From Castanea sativa (lineage: Eukaryota > Streptophyta > Magnoliopsida > Fagales > Fagaceae): a stretch of 64,000 nucleotides of DNA. Below the pieces are notes generated by a model. The model searched no databases and was not told where the DNA came from. It saw only the letters and a program-made list of their open reading frames with translations. Location of the stretch: assembly GCF_040712315.1 (NCBI RefSeq), contig NC_134018.1:10870835-10934834 (forward strand), written 5' to 3'. The stretch's first letter is position 1. Each line of letters opens with the position of its first letter. A program made the position numbers and the translations under genes. Shown here one piece after another: positions 37,327 through 48,328 of the stretch.

Positions 37327-37400
37327 GTGTGTATGTATATGTATTTGTTTCCTTTCTTCTTTTTTGATCTATGATTCTTTCTCTCTCTCTCTCTGGACAA
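37040..37400. repeat. CT/GT-rich imperfect tandem repeats
   Basis: Three degenerate units combine AAACCCAAAAAAAG, (CT)n, (GT)n and TTTCCTTTCTTCTTTT. They lie inside the Mutator-like element. Confidence 0.8.
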
Positions 37401-37470
37401 ATTAATGAAAGAGGCTGTGATGATGACTTTGTTGATGTTAAGAGTGTGGAAGTTTCGGGTATAGCTGAAA

Positions 37471-37740
37471 AGGATCCGTTTTTTGGTTTGAAACCCAATA
37501 GATCTAGCTTTTATTTTTTAATTTTTCCTGTTTGGTTACTGAGAAAATGAGGGAGAAGAGTCCATTTTTTGGTTTAAAACTCAGTAGATATGGCTTTTAT
37601 TTTTTGATCTTTCTTGTTTGGTTACTAAGAAAATGAAGAAGGGTATGTTTTTTGGTTTGAAACCCAGTAGATTTGGCTTTTATTTTTGGATTTTTTGATC
37701 TTTGCTGTTTGGTTCTACATTTTTTGGTTTGATTTTCTCT
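37471..37740. repeat. ~100-bp tandem repeat, three copies
   Basis: The unit runs TTTTTTGGTTTGAAACCCA, GTAGAT(T/C)TGGCTTTTATTTTT and TTTGGTTACT(G/A)AGAAAATGA, and recurs at about 37480, 37567 and 37646. It is inside the Mutator-like element. Confidence 0.8.
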
Positions 37741-37890
37741 TGTAGTTGCAGTACAGGAAAAAAAAGAAGAAGGAAAAACAAAATTTAGTTTTAACGCCGT
37801 TTGTTTATGTTGTTAAAATTGACAGGTGGCAAAATATTAAGTAGTGAACCTAATATACAGTACGTAAGCAACTGTTCCTAAGTTTTGCCT

Positions 37891-39249
37891 TTTATTTTTT
37901 ACCTTTAATTTTTTTGACAATATTAAATATATAAATACATTGACTTTACAAATTCATCTTAGGCAATTTTAACTTTACATATTCACCTATTTTAATTTTG
38001 ATGTTATAACTAAGTATATTCTATACATATTCCTTCTAGACAGTTTTAACTTTACATATAATTTTGTCCATTTATCTTCCTTTATTTTGACTTTTCTTAT
38101 TCTCATCTTCTTACTATAAATTTGTCACCCTCTTCCATTTTATGCATATTTTTCTCACACAAAAAGGTTATTTCTCGCCCTCTCTCTCTCTCTCTCTCTC
38201 TTTTCATTTTTTGTTGGATTTTTGTTGAGGTTTGTACTCCCATTGTCTTATTATTGACTAATATATATGTGTTACTTGATGCAAGTATTTTTTTTTTATC
38301 ATTTTATTTACAACACAAAATAGTTTTAATGTTGTTGACTAGGTTTAAGGAAAAATCATATTATAATATGTCCACATTTTATGTTGTTGTCAAGTTTTAC
38401 TTTATTTGGAAAACAGCAAGATAGTTTGGACAATACGATGAAAAATAGTTAATGCAGTTGAAAAAGATGGTATTTGTGCAGTTTTCTTTCATTATTTGTA
38501 AATATTTTGTTTAACAAATTAGCAACAAATTATTATGTCTTAATTATATGATATTTTTAGATGCTTGCGTAATTGTTTAAAGCATTTACGAATATTTTGT
38601 ATTGCTCATATTCCTTATCTCATTTGTGTATTCTTTGAGATTTTTAAGAAAAAAAAATTCAATTTTGTGTTTAAAATTATTTATTTATCTACTCATTTTT
38701 CATATGTTAGATTAGGTGTTTGATTAGATTATGATAGTATTAACACAATACTTCTTATTTTTACAACAAAATTTCTCTAAATTTTTGGCCCCTTTGTACT
38801 CTTGGTTACAATCATTATATATAAAGTTATAACTAACACTTTTTTTCTTGGGAATAATGACATAATTCTATTGTGTCACTTCAAAATCTTACTAAAAATT
38901 TTGAATTTGATTATGAATTGGATATTTGGCTTGATCACATCACATTTGAAATGTTTTACATATTCGGAAGAAGAAGTTTGACTTTGATGTGATTTTTATT
39001 TTTCCCTTTCTTTTTTTGAATTGTAGTTTTTGTTTATTTTTTTATACATTTGTTGGTGTTTTTGATTGTATGGTAGATACAATTGGATTTGAAAAAGTTT
39101 TTTTAAAACTAAAAATTTTTTTTTTCCAAATTTTATATACTTTTTAATGATACACAAAATATTATAAATAATTTTTATTAAAAAATTAATATTTTTGCTA
39201 TCTTATAAATTCTTGAGAAAAATTTTATTGTTTTTATTTTTGTACGACA

Positions 39250-39281
<32 letters not shown>

Positions 39282-39389
39282 TACATTTGTGATTGTCCCT
39301 ATAATAAATGAAAATTTGATTATGGAATACACTATTATTTATTAAATTAGTCCAAACTACAAAAAATAAATTTAATGAGATCATCTTAA
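37891..39389. other. AT-rich intergenic DNA
   Basis: Very AT-rich with poly-T tracts, a CT run at about 38178-38200 and an AT run at 39256-39281. No gene is recognised. Part of it may belong to the element ending at 39426. Confidence 0.5.
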
Positions 39390-39426
39390 AAATATTATCA
39401 CGCGCAACGCACAAGTTCGCGACTAG
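39390..39426 (+). mobile_element. Candidate Helitron 3' end
   Basis: The sequence ATCACGCGCAACGCACAAG...CGCGACTAG followed by T has the form of a plant Helitron terminus: a short GC-rich hairpin-like segment close to a final CTAG, inserted before T. The matching 5' TC end was not identified with confidence; TCTATATATAGTC at about 35648 is one candidate. Confidence is therefore limited to the end itself. Confidence 0.4.
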
Positions 39427-40710
39427 TATATATAGAGCATGAGGTCATGTCAAGTGACACTCTAATTTTGCATTTAGTTTTTTTTTTTACCTCTTTTCTT
39501 AAGTTTTTTTTACTGTTACCCAAAAGTTCACATTAACTTATTTTACTGTTATCTCATTAATGTCTCATTAATTGACTAAACTTGCATCACATTTTTATCT
39601 GTTTTTCATGTCTTTTAACATACTCACCGATTTAGTATTTTAAAAAAAGTAAAAAAATTTAAATAAAATTAAGGACTAATAGTAATAACTAACCAGATAA
39701 GACCTTGAAGAGAGATAGACCATCAAGACGCTGAAATCCCTATGGGTAATTTTTTTTTCTTTTTAAAATTAACGATTTAAATATGATTTAGGTTTGGGTA
39801 ATTTGGTTGGATAGTTTTTGTTTTAAGTCTATAAGTAGAGAGAATATTTGGTGCGCAATTTAACCATATTCTACCATGGTTTAATTTTAAATCTTCTATA
39901 AAATACATACATACACACTTGCCCACATCATGTTTTAATGTCACACTATTGATGAGTAGAAGATGGTGAGAGATTTGGACATACTTTCATTTCATGGTAT
40001 AAAATATATATGTGAACACAACACAAATTAGTTGATTTTCATGTGGTCCCGTTACTCTTTTGCATTTATCTTTGGTTTCATGATTTTTTTTTAAAAAATT
40101 AATCTTATCTTGAGAAGGCTACAAATATTTAGTGAAACTACTAAACTAATTTTGAATATCTCAAAATGTATATGTTTTTTTACTCTAATTTAGTTTACTT
40201 TTTTCTTTATAATATATGTACAATATTATTCAAAACCATCTTACATAAAAAAAAAAAAAAAAATTATCTATGCATCATATGGACAACTTACTAATTTTGT
40301 ATGAAAAGTGCTACCTATTTTATTTTAAAAATATGTAAATTCATTGTTTTTAATGATATTTTTGATATAAATTCATCCTTGAATTAAAAAATAATTCAAT
40401 TAATAGCCAATGGGTTAATTAATTAATTAATCAATATTATTTCTATTGTTTATATACTATTTAATTGTTTATAAATATTATTAATTAATAATAAGTAGAT
40501 TGATTTTTTTTTCTTTCTTTGATATTGAGGAATAAAGTTTTTTTTTTTTTTTTTACTTTTTACTTGGATTTCTTTTTATTGATTCGAAACCTAATTTGGT
40601 TTATTTAATAACAATTAATTCTTTTATTATTTTTACCTTTAAAAAAATTATTTTATTATTTTATTACTGATGTTGTCTTTAACTGTACTTTGATCTATCT
40701 TAACAAACTG
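39427..40710. other. AT-rich intergenic DNA
   Basis: No gene, no clear repeat boundary; poly-A and poly-T tracts at 40242-40263 and 40538-40554. Confidence 0.5.
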
Positions 40711-40713
40711 TTA

Positions 40714-41489
40714 GAGCATTCATATCAATGAATGTAAAATAGAAAAAGTGCCCCATTTTGCAAATTCAATCCCAAAATTATTCCACATCAGTCAAGCTAT
40801 AATTTTGCAAATTTACACAATTGTTACAGTAACCTTATAAATATGCACCATTATTGTAGCTTTCTATCTCAATATTTCTATATTTTCTCTCTCTCACATC
40901 TACTGCTCTCATTAGACCCTCTCTTACTCTTGTGCTCTCATTACTCTCTCTCGCCTTATTGTTTTTCCCATAGATCCTTTGCAACTCAGCTGCACCACCT
41001 ATATCCAAACACAAATCCCATCCACCCACAACCACCAAAACTTGTTACAAACAACAGAAATTCAACCCAAAATACAAATCCAAAATCGATGAAAAATTAA
41101 ACCATTAAAGGAAAACCCATAATTCGAACCCAAAATCAAAATCAAAATCAAAACCAAAACCAAAACCAATGGAGAAAGAGAGGAAAAGGAGAGATCTGAG
41201 AAGAGAAAGAGAGCTAAGATAATAGAAATCTAAGAGGAGAAAGAGAGATTTGAGATCGGATAGAAGAAAGAGAGCTAAGAAATTGAGAGGAGAATAAGAG
41301 GATTTGAGGAGAAGGAGAAGAGAGTCCTAATTAATCGTGAGAGAAAAGGAGGACAAAAGTAATATTAAAAAAAGAATAAATATGAGTATTTAAATAAGGT
41401 GTTTTGTAAAAATAGATTTGTAAAATAGAAAAAATAGGGTTTTATATTAAAATATATAGAAAAATTTAGACAAATTAACATGAATGCTA
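40714..41489. mobile_element. PIF/Harbinger (Tourist-like) MITE
   Basis: The left end GAGCATTCATATCAATG and the right end, whose reverse complement reads TAGCATTCATGTTAATT, are imperfect inverted repeats. They are flanked by TTA on both sides (40711-40713 and 41490-41492), the classic PIF/Harbinger target duplication. The 776-bp interior has no transposase and includes purine-rich GAGAAAGAGAG repeats. Confidence 0.85.
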
Positions 41490-41496
41490 TTAGTCA

Positions 41497-43127
41497 CTAG
41501 TTAAAGATCCGTGCGTTGCATGATTTTATCATAATCTTATAATATAAATATTTTATTTGAAAAGCAATAACAAAATAAATGATTATTATAAAGAAATGAA
41601 TAATGAGTTTTTAATTGCTACGCCACATGGTCTATGCATGCATCATAAGTTGAGCTACTGCTTCATATGTATCAAGGTTTGTATCTTTATTTGGAATTTC
41701 TACCGATGGTGAAGCAAAATCAAAATATGTGCACGGAGAAATCCTCTTTTTAGAAATTCAATAGTGTACAAAACTATATAGAACAAACAATATATTTTTA
41801 ATTATTTGTAAATAAAAATATTATTTGTGGATGTATTTTTTAATATAATTGCTATAATTAACATGTAATCATGCAAAAATTGTCATTTTAAAATTTGAAG
41901 GCTTTTTATTTGATAATATTTTGTTTTTCATCATACCTGTAAGGCTACATCTCCCAAACTACTTTGAAGACTCTAGTCTTGATCGATGTTTGGTATGTCT
42001 TTAGGGTTTTTGCTGGGTATTTCACGTCTTTGCAAATTTGCAACAGCATTAGCATCTTGGTTTATTGAAGTATTCATCAAGAAGATTAATTTTACTTGGA
42101 AAAAAATTTATTTAAAAATAAATGTGTACAATTGAAGCAGATCGATACAAATTTATTTTGTAAAATAAATATATGACTATATTGTTTACCTTTAATTGTT
42201 CATTGCTTACATGATCTATTTGCAAGAATAGTGTTTCTTTGTCTTTTGTTGGCTGAATCTACAGAATTTGATAGTCATAAATTTAACGGTATGCATATTT
42301 GAAAGACAAATCAAGTGCATGTAAAGTTAAAAAAAAAAAAAACAAAAAAGACTTGCCTGAGAAACCACTTCTTGGAGAGAGAGTGAAAGTGTTTTTTTTT
42401 TTTTTTTTTTTTTCTTTTTCAAACCTAGAGAGATACATCGTTTGAAAAAAAAATCAATATATAATAGCTAAAACATTAATATTTACAAGCGGTATTTGAT
42501 GCAAATAGTGTTTCAATTGTAATCAAATTATCTTTCTTTTCTTTTATGTGTATTCTCCTTTTTGTTTAGGTGTCTTAGGCTTTATCAAATTAGCTTTGTT
42601 GATCTTTGTAATTCATTTTAATTAGAAGTTTTTGTATTCATGCTTTATCTAATTAGTTTTGGAGGTAGTATTTGACTCGGATTAGTATTTCAATTATGAT
42701 CAAATTCAAGTAAGATGTAGTGATATACATGGGGCTTAATATTTATTTATTTATTGATTTTATCTATAAATTTCTTGCAATTTGGGGCAGCCAACTTTTT
42801 TTTTTTAATTAAGTTTTTTTTTTTCAACTTGAATGTGTACATGTTGCTTTTTCTTTTTTTAATGAAGATTTTTTATTATAAAAGATTAGATGAAGAATTT
42901 GAATTGTAATCAAATTAAGATAGAGTTTGGATTGTAATCAAATTATGAATTTTATCAACTTAAAAATTGTAAGAAAATTTAAAATTATGATTTTTATCCA
43001 CTTAGAAATAATAGGAGAAGAAAAATATATCTATTTTAAAAAAAATTTACAAAAATTTCTACAATTTGATGTAGCTATTTGGTACAATCACGATGTTTAA
43101 GCTCAATTTTTATTATATAGTATATGA
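41497..43127 (-). mobile_element. Candidate non-autonomous Helitron, minus strand
   Basis: On the minus strand the candidate starts TCATATACTATATAATAAAAA (43127), preceded by A, and ends GCAACGCACGGATCTTTAACTAG (41497), followed by T. This fits the A|TC...CTAG|T rule for Helitrons, with a GC-rich segment just before the 3' end. The 1.63-kb interior is AT-rich with no Rep/helicase gene. The end sequence resembles the one at 39426 (GCAACGCAC..CTAG). It lies 4 bp from the Harbinger target duplication. Confidence 0.5.
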
Positions 43128-43294
43128 TATAAAGAGTTTTTGCCATTGAGACGACGGTCCAAAAGAAAATTTGTTAAAAAGCTTAGAGACCATTTTGAAA
43201 CTTAATAATGTTTCAAAAAAAAAAAAAAAACTAATAAAAAAAATATAGTTTTATTAATCAGATTCATAAAGGAGGGAACATTTAATACGCTACA

Positions 43295-43302
43295 TATATA
43301 AA
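43295..43302 (+). promoter_or_regulatory. TATA box candidate, F-box B
   Basis: TATATAAA lies 62 bases upstream of the start codon of gene B, consistent with a short leader. Confidence 0.5.
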
Positions 43303-43363
43303 TTCATTCTTACTATCGGGAAAGACTAGTCCAGCAAACCCTAAGCTTGTTGCAAAGCGTTCG

Positions 43364-45501
43364 ATGGCCAACTCAGATTCGGATACTCAATCGGAGTCAA
43401 AACGCAGGAGACTGGAGCGCTCTCTGCACAAAGACACTGTGGTTGACAGTAGTGACAGGATCAGCAATCTACCGGACTCTCTTCTCTGCCACATCCTTTC
43501 TTTCCTTCCAACCAAAGAAGCCGTAGCCACAACCATTTTGTCAAACAGGTGGAAGCCGCTCTGGACTCTCGTCCCAACACTCGACTTCGAAGATAGGTGC
43601 TGCAAACCCATAAGCTTTACGTATATTGTGTACAGAGTATTGGCTCTACACATAGCGCCGTCGCTCCGAAGTTTTCGGCTCACATGGTATTCTCCTTGTA
43701 GCTCTTTCCATCTCGACACTTGGATCCACGTCGCTCTAGCCCGTAATGTCCAACAACTCCATCTCGAGATTTACCTTGATGGCCGCCAAGACGATAGTCA
43801 TGTTTACGGGGGGAAACTTTTCTGGTTGCCCAGTGGCATATTCACTTGCAAAACAGTTGTGGTTCTCGAATTAAGCGGCGGAATTGTTCTCAATCCTCCT
43901 CCATCCTTTCAATTCGCAAGCCTCAAGATTCTGCGTCTGTCCAAAATTAGATATGGATCGACGAACAATATCTCGACCCTTTTATCTGGCTGCCCAGTCC
44001 TCGAAGACTTGTCAGTGGTAAGAGAATGTAAGGACAATGTGATCAGTTTTGAAATAAATGTACATACCCTGAAACGCTTACATATTGAATTTAAATCATA
44101 TAAACCCGAACGTCCTGATTACAATATCGAGATACACACCCCAGCTCTCGAGTACTTTCGATTTTCTGGCCATTTGAGCAACATCGTTTTCCATGAAAAA
44201 CTAGCCCATTTGATTGAAGCACGTGTCGATATTTATGCTCTTGAGGATTGGACTCGTGTATATGAGATATATTATGGAGACAGGATATTCAAGCTTCTTA
44301 GAGCACTAAACAATGCTAAGTTCCTTTCATTGTTTCCTGGTGACAAAGAGGTAAGACCCCTTTTTATATTTTATCTTGTTTTGGATTAAAGCTTAAATTT
44401 TTTTTCATTTTTGATCTTGTGGCGCAGTGCATAGCCTTTGGTTCTATTTATCCTTCCATGTTCCAAAATTTGGTCCGATTGAACTTTAAAGTTACTCCAT
44501 CTAACTGGCACGTGTTACTAGCCTTGCTCCTAGTGGCTCCTAATTTGGAAGTTCTTGTTGTTAATAAGGTAAGTTTAAGATAATCAGAAGATGATATTGT
44601 TAATTAATGTTCCCTAGATTTACACTTATGATCTACTGTCCTGTGTATCTTGTCATTAGGATTATGATAATGAAAATCAGTTATGCTGGATGGAGCTACC
44701 GGATGCTCCTGGTTGTCTGTCATCAGGTCTTACAACTTTTAATTTTGATGGATTTGAAAATTTGGAACATGAAGTCAAATTTATAAAGTATATTTTAAAG
44801 GAGGCAAGAGCCTTGAACACAATGACAATCAAAATTCCCGCTAAACTTTCGAAGGAAGATGTTTTTGAGACCCTATCAATGTTCCCAGGGCTCTCAACAA
44901 CATGTCTAATTACAACTAGTTTTGAAGGTATGTTGCAAATATTTTATCTCTATAATGTAACCTCTTTATGTGGTAAAGTGACATTACTATTTTGTGGTTG
45001 TTATTTGGGTGAGATTGTTTTATAGAAGTTCCCTGGGTTTGTGACAACTAATATGCAGAACGTCCATTTGACCTTCATAAGATACGTGTAGCTGGTTTTT
45101 GAATCAGGCCAACATTTTCATAATGGAATTTTCATAAATAAGCTTTTGCTACCACATATACCTGGAATTATTGAATCTGGATCAATCAATCTGTTGCCTA
45201 ATTATGACAATTAAAATGGTAAAATAATTTTTGTTTCTATCAAAACTGTGACCTCGAAACTTATATTTTGGAAGAAACAATTGTAAGTTCTGAAATACTA
45301 CCTTTTAGCTTTACTTCAAATGACACTTAGTCCTTACTCAATAATAGGATGGAGGGTATGGTCATTAGTTCAAGATTCACAAGATAAATGTCTGACTTAC
45401 CAATATAAAATAAAAATTGAAATACACTTTCCCTATCAAATTTTTTTTTTCTATATTTATTTACGCATATTTGTACTCTTGCAGATAACTCTTTGGAGTA
45501 G
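43364..45501 (+). CDS. F-box/LRR/FBD protein B
   Basis: Four exons: 43364-44350, 44428-44568, 44660-44927 and 45485-45501, total about 470 aa. Residues 13-16 are basic (KRRR). The F-box spans about 32-75 (RISNLPDSLLCHILSFL, then SNRWKPLWTLVP). Leucine-rich repeats follow, including CPVLEDLSVVRECK, and the FBD segment (SSGLTTFNFDGFENL) is in exon 3. The family joins substrates to SCF E3 ubiquitin ligases through SKP1; the substrate is unknown. The last exon is only 17 nt. I infer it because the same junction (..G then ACTCTTGCAG before AT/AC AACTCTTTGGAGTA) is kept in genes A and C, giving a DNSLE C-terminus in B and C. If that intron is retained, exon 3 instead runs on to a stop at 45023-45025. 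All splice sites are canonical and no frame break is seen. Confidence 0.88.
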
Positions 45502-47319
45502 TTGGTGGCAACTTCATTATGTGTCTTGACCATGAGCTGGGTTATATATAGTATGATGCACTTCTTGGTGTAGATGAAATGGTAAAGTAAGATTTCAAAG
45601 TTAAATCTTTTTGGGAGCTTTTGCTTTATTACTGGTTGTATTTATTATATACTTGCAGCCATTTGTGTATTAATGAACTTCTAGATTCTTGCAAGTAAAA
45701 GTGCTTTGCGATTCATGTTTCGTTCATGAATTCGTGTATATGGATGGTTTTTAGTAGTCAATCCCAAGTGGTAGCACAATTGGCTAGGGACAATGCCTCA
45801 TAAAGTGGAAGTCACTAGTTTGAATTTCCTCCTCCCCCTTCCCCAAGGCCAAAACTCACTAATAAAAAAAAAAAGAAAAAGATGGGTACTTAGTAGTGGT
45901 AAGGACCCGTTTTTGGGCTGTTTAAACACCCGTATCTTAATTCTTAAATGTTTTTATATTTTGACTAGGAAGCTTCTAGACCCTAAAAGTTGTAGTTCTT
46001 CTAATGTCAATGTGTTCGTATTCTGATATGCTTACATAGTATATGGAGAACTTGTTAGTTCATATCTCTAACTGGGGATTTAAATCCTGTCAACATGTAT
46101 GTTACTGCCAAAAAAAACAAAAAAAAACCAGGAATAGACAATTTTCCCATCTATCTCATTCTTATACTTTCTTCTTCATTTTTTTGATTTGCTTTTATTA
46201 CTGTTTTTGCTACTGTTATTTTTGTCTTTTGTCCTCCTTTTGCACCAGAAAATAGGACAAACAAAAATTTATTATTTCATTCTTAAAAAATAAAACCCAA
46301 AAATTTATGATTTCTTTAGATTAGGATCTATCTATATTCATTAATGCTTCTCATAATCTCATCTCAACTTCCATTTCTTTATTAGTTTCTTTAGGAGATT
46401 ATCTAGTATGCTCATTATCAATAAGATTTCCTCCTCAGTTCCTTCTCATCCCACACCATATAAAAGAGTGTATGCTTGTCTGTTATGTTGAGTTGCTTTG
46501 GCTTTCTGCTGTAACGCAACCAATTGCTTTGGATCAAGATCCACTTGTAGGCATTAATGTTTCTTCTCTGGGTTGTTCTAAAGTTCTACCTTCTGATGCA
46601 ATATCAAAACCTCCTTCACTTTGAATATAAATGTTGTCCTAAGGATTCATGTCTACCAAATGTAAGTTGGCCTTATCAGAACCAACTTTCATCGTTTGCT
46701 TACCCTGCAACTCCATTCTAGAAGTGTAATTCTTGGCTGTTTTGTGACTACTTATCATTGAATGGGGTAGCCTCTCTTCCAGTGGTCATTTATGTTCAAC
46801 AGATCAGTCTTTTATTCTTGTTTTTAAGCTATGGTCCTACTCAGTGGTCTTAATACTTACAACAGTACGTTGTTTTCTTACCATGGGAGGTGTTATTTGA
46901 TCTAGAGCTCATTGGCTTCAACGCATCAGACAAACAAAATACTTGATTTTCTTATGGTGGCATGGATTGACCAATCTGTATTTCTCTCCCTGATTTTAGT
47001 GTATGTTTGGAAACAACTGATTTAGCTAAAATTTGCTGAAAATTTTTTGTTGAAAGTGTGCCAAAAAACTAGCTTATCATAGCCAAGAGCAAGGACTGTC
47101 TACAAGAAATTTCAACTTGTCATCGTCAGGAGCTAGCTTATCCTCCCATATATTAATTGAGCTCCCAGTGCCAATTTAAAAACAAGCAAACTTCTTTATG
47201 AGGTTCCTGGAACTTAAATTCCTTTCAACAGCCAAGAGCTAGGGTTGGGCTTCGGGGCTTTGAGGAAGGAATGGCTCGTAAGTATTTGGATCTCCTCATC
47301 TTCACCCATTCTTTGCTAT
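45502..47319. other. F-box B 3' flank
   Basis: No gene is recognised. The stretch is collinear with the gene C flank (58453-59770 and 62000-62180), with shared phrases such as AGATGCACTTCTTGG-like TGATGCACTTCTTGG, TCACTAGTTTGAATTTCC and CTTTTGTCCTCCTTTTGCAC. A segment near 46990-47060 resembles the MITE-type sequence at 30.7 kb. Confidence 0.65.
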
Positions 47320-48200
47320 TTTCTTCTGCAAGCATTCAGGCTAATTTTTCTATGAGAGCTTGATTAAAATCCACTGCTATCTTGAGACCATGACCCCCAA
47401 CACGTTTCAATTTGCATAAAGAATCCCGAAATTCCATACAACATTTCTTTTCTATCCCATCTGATCCAAATAAAATTTCTTTTAGAAACATCAATGTTAG
47501 AGCAAAGATAAGATAACCCTGGAATACATAAAAATGGAAACAACTACAGATTTGGCAAAGGTAACCCTGCCAGCATTTGAAAGAACTTTTGTTTTCCATC
47601 CTTGTGTTTTGGAATTGATTTTCTCAACAATATTAGCAACAGAATGCTTTTTATTTCTGTTCAAAATCAAAATTTAAAGAGAAAGAAAACAGTTTGGGAA
47701 AATTGTAGTGAGTAGAAGTAGGATAAGAGAATGAGAGAGAACACCAAGGTTATGTGGTTCAGTCTACATTAACTGGATAAGCTCTTGAGAACTACATTGT
47801 TACTGTTAGCAATATTATCAATGTGTATTGTACAATAAAACCTAATAGGGTATATCTGGAGACTACATGTACTAGGGTTAGGACTTAGGAGTACATGGAC
47901 TTATCATATAATTGGACCTCTTGGTCCATTACACATTATTATCTAAATATCCAATAGTTTTAATAGTTTTATTGGAAACCCGAGGAAGATTGTTGCTTAG
48001 GTTGCTATTGAAGAAGATTGAAGATTTGGATGACATAATTCTATACAAACTCAGGTACTCCATGATTGACATCAGCCCATTAAGATTTGCTCTTTGAAAT
48101 AGCTGAGAAAATATTTCAGTATGATGAAAATAATGGAGAGAGGGTCTCCCCGCCTTAGGCCTGTGTGGGGTTGAGAGAGACCAATTGAGCCTCAACTAAG
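47320..48200 (-). pseudogene. LINE reverse-transcriptase remnant (copy in block B)
   Basis: Minus-strand translation first gives LFQRANLNGLM and SSIFFNSNLSNNL (48200-47950). After an interruption at about 47690-47940 it gives ILFGSDGIEKKCCMEFRDSLC and VGGHGLKIAVDFNQALIEKLA (47599-47336). The order and wording match the C-terminal half of a plant L1-type reverse transcriptase. The interruption (GAGAGAGAACACCAAGGTTATGTGG..., then CCTAATAGGGTATATCTGG) looks like a small nested LTR or TRIM-type insertion. The element has many frame breaks. Confidence 0.75.
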
Positions 48201-48328
48201 CAATAAGGAAAAAAGAGGAAGTTGTACTACACATAATCATAACATTTCATAACTTCAAAAAGAAAAATCAGATACCATTCATTGGAAATTTTAGGGTCTA
48301 TTTGATAAGAGGATTTAAATATAATTTT

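Larger units (their letters stand above)
36880..37890. mobile_element. Mutator-like element with ~100-bp inverted ends
   Basis: The left end GGCAAAACTTAGGTACAG and the right end, whose reverse complement is GGCAAAACTTAGGAACAG, stay alignable for about 100 bp (36881-36985 against 37889-37790). TTTATTTTT is repeated on both sides (36871-36879 and 37891-37899), a 9-bp duplication as made by Mutator-like elements. The interior has no transposase. It consists of two tandem arrays: a CT/GT-rich array (37040-37400) and a ~100-bp repeat present three times (37471-37740). Confidence 0.85.
43310..48295. repeat. Segmental duplication block, F-box B
   Basis: From TATCGGGAAAGAC upstream of gene B to about 48295 the sequence is collinear with 56270-63190 around gene C. 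This includes introns, 3' flank, a LINE remnant and a small nested repeat. Gene A shares the upstream element and the 3' flank only to about 35640. Confidence 0.8.
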
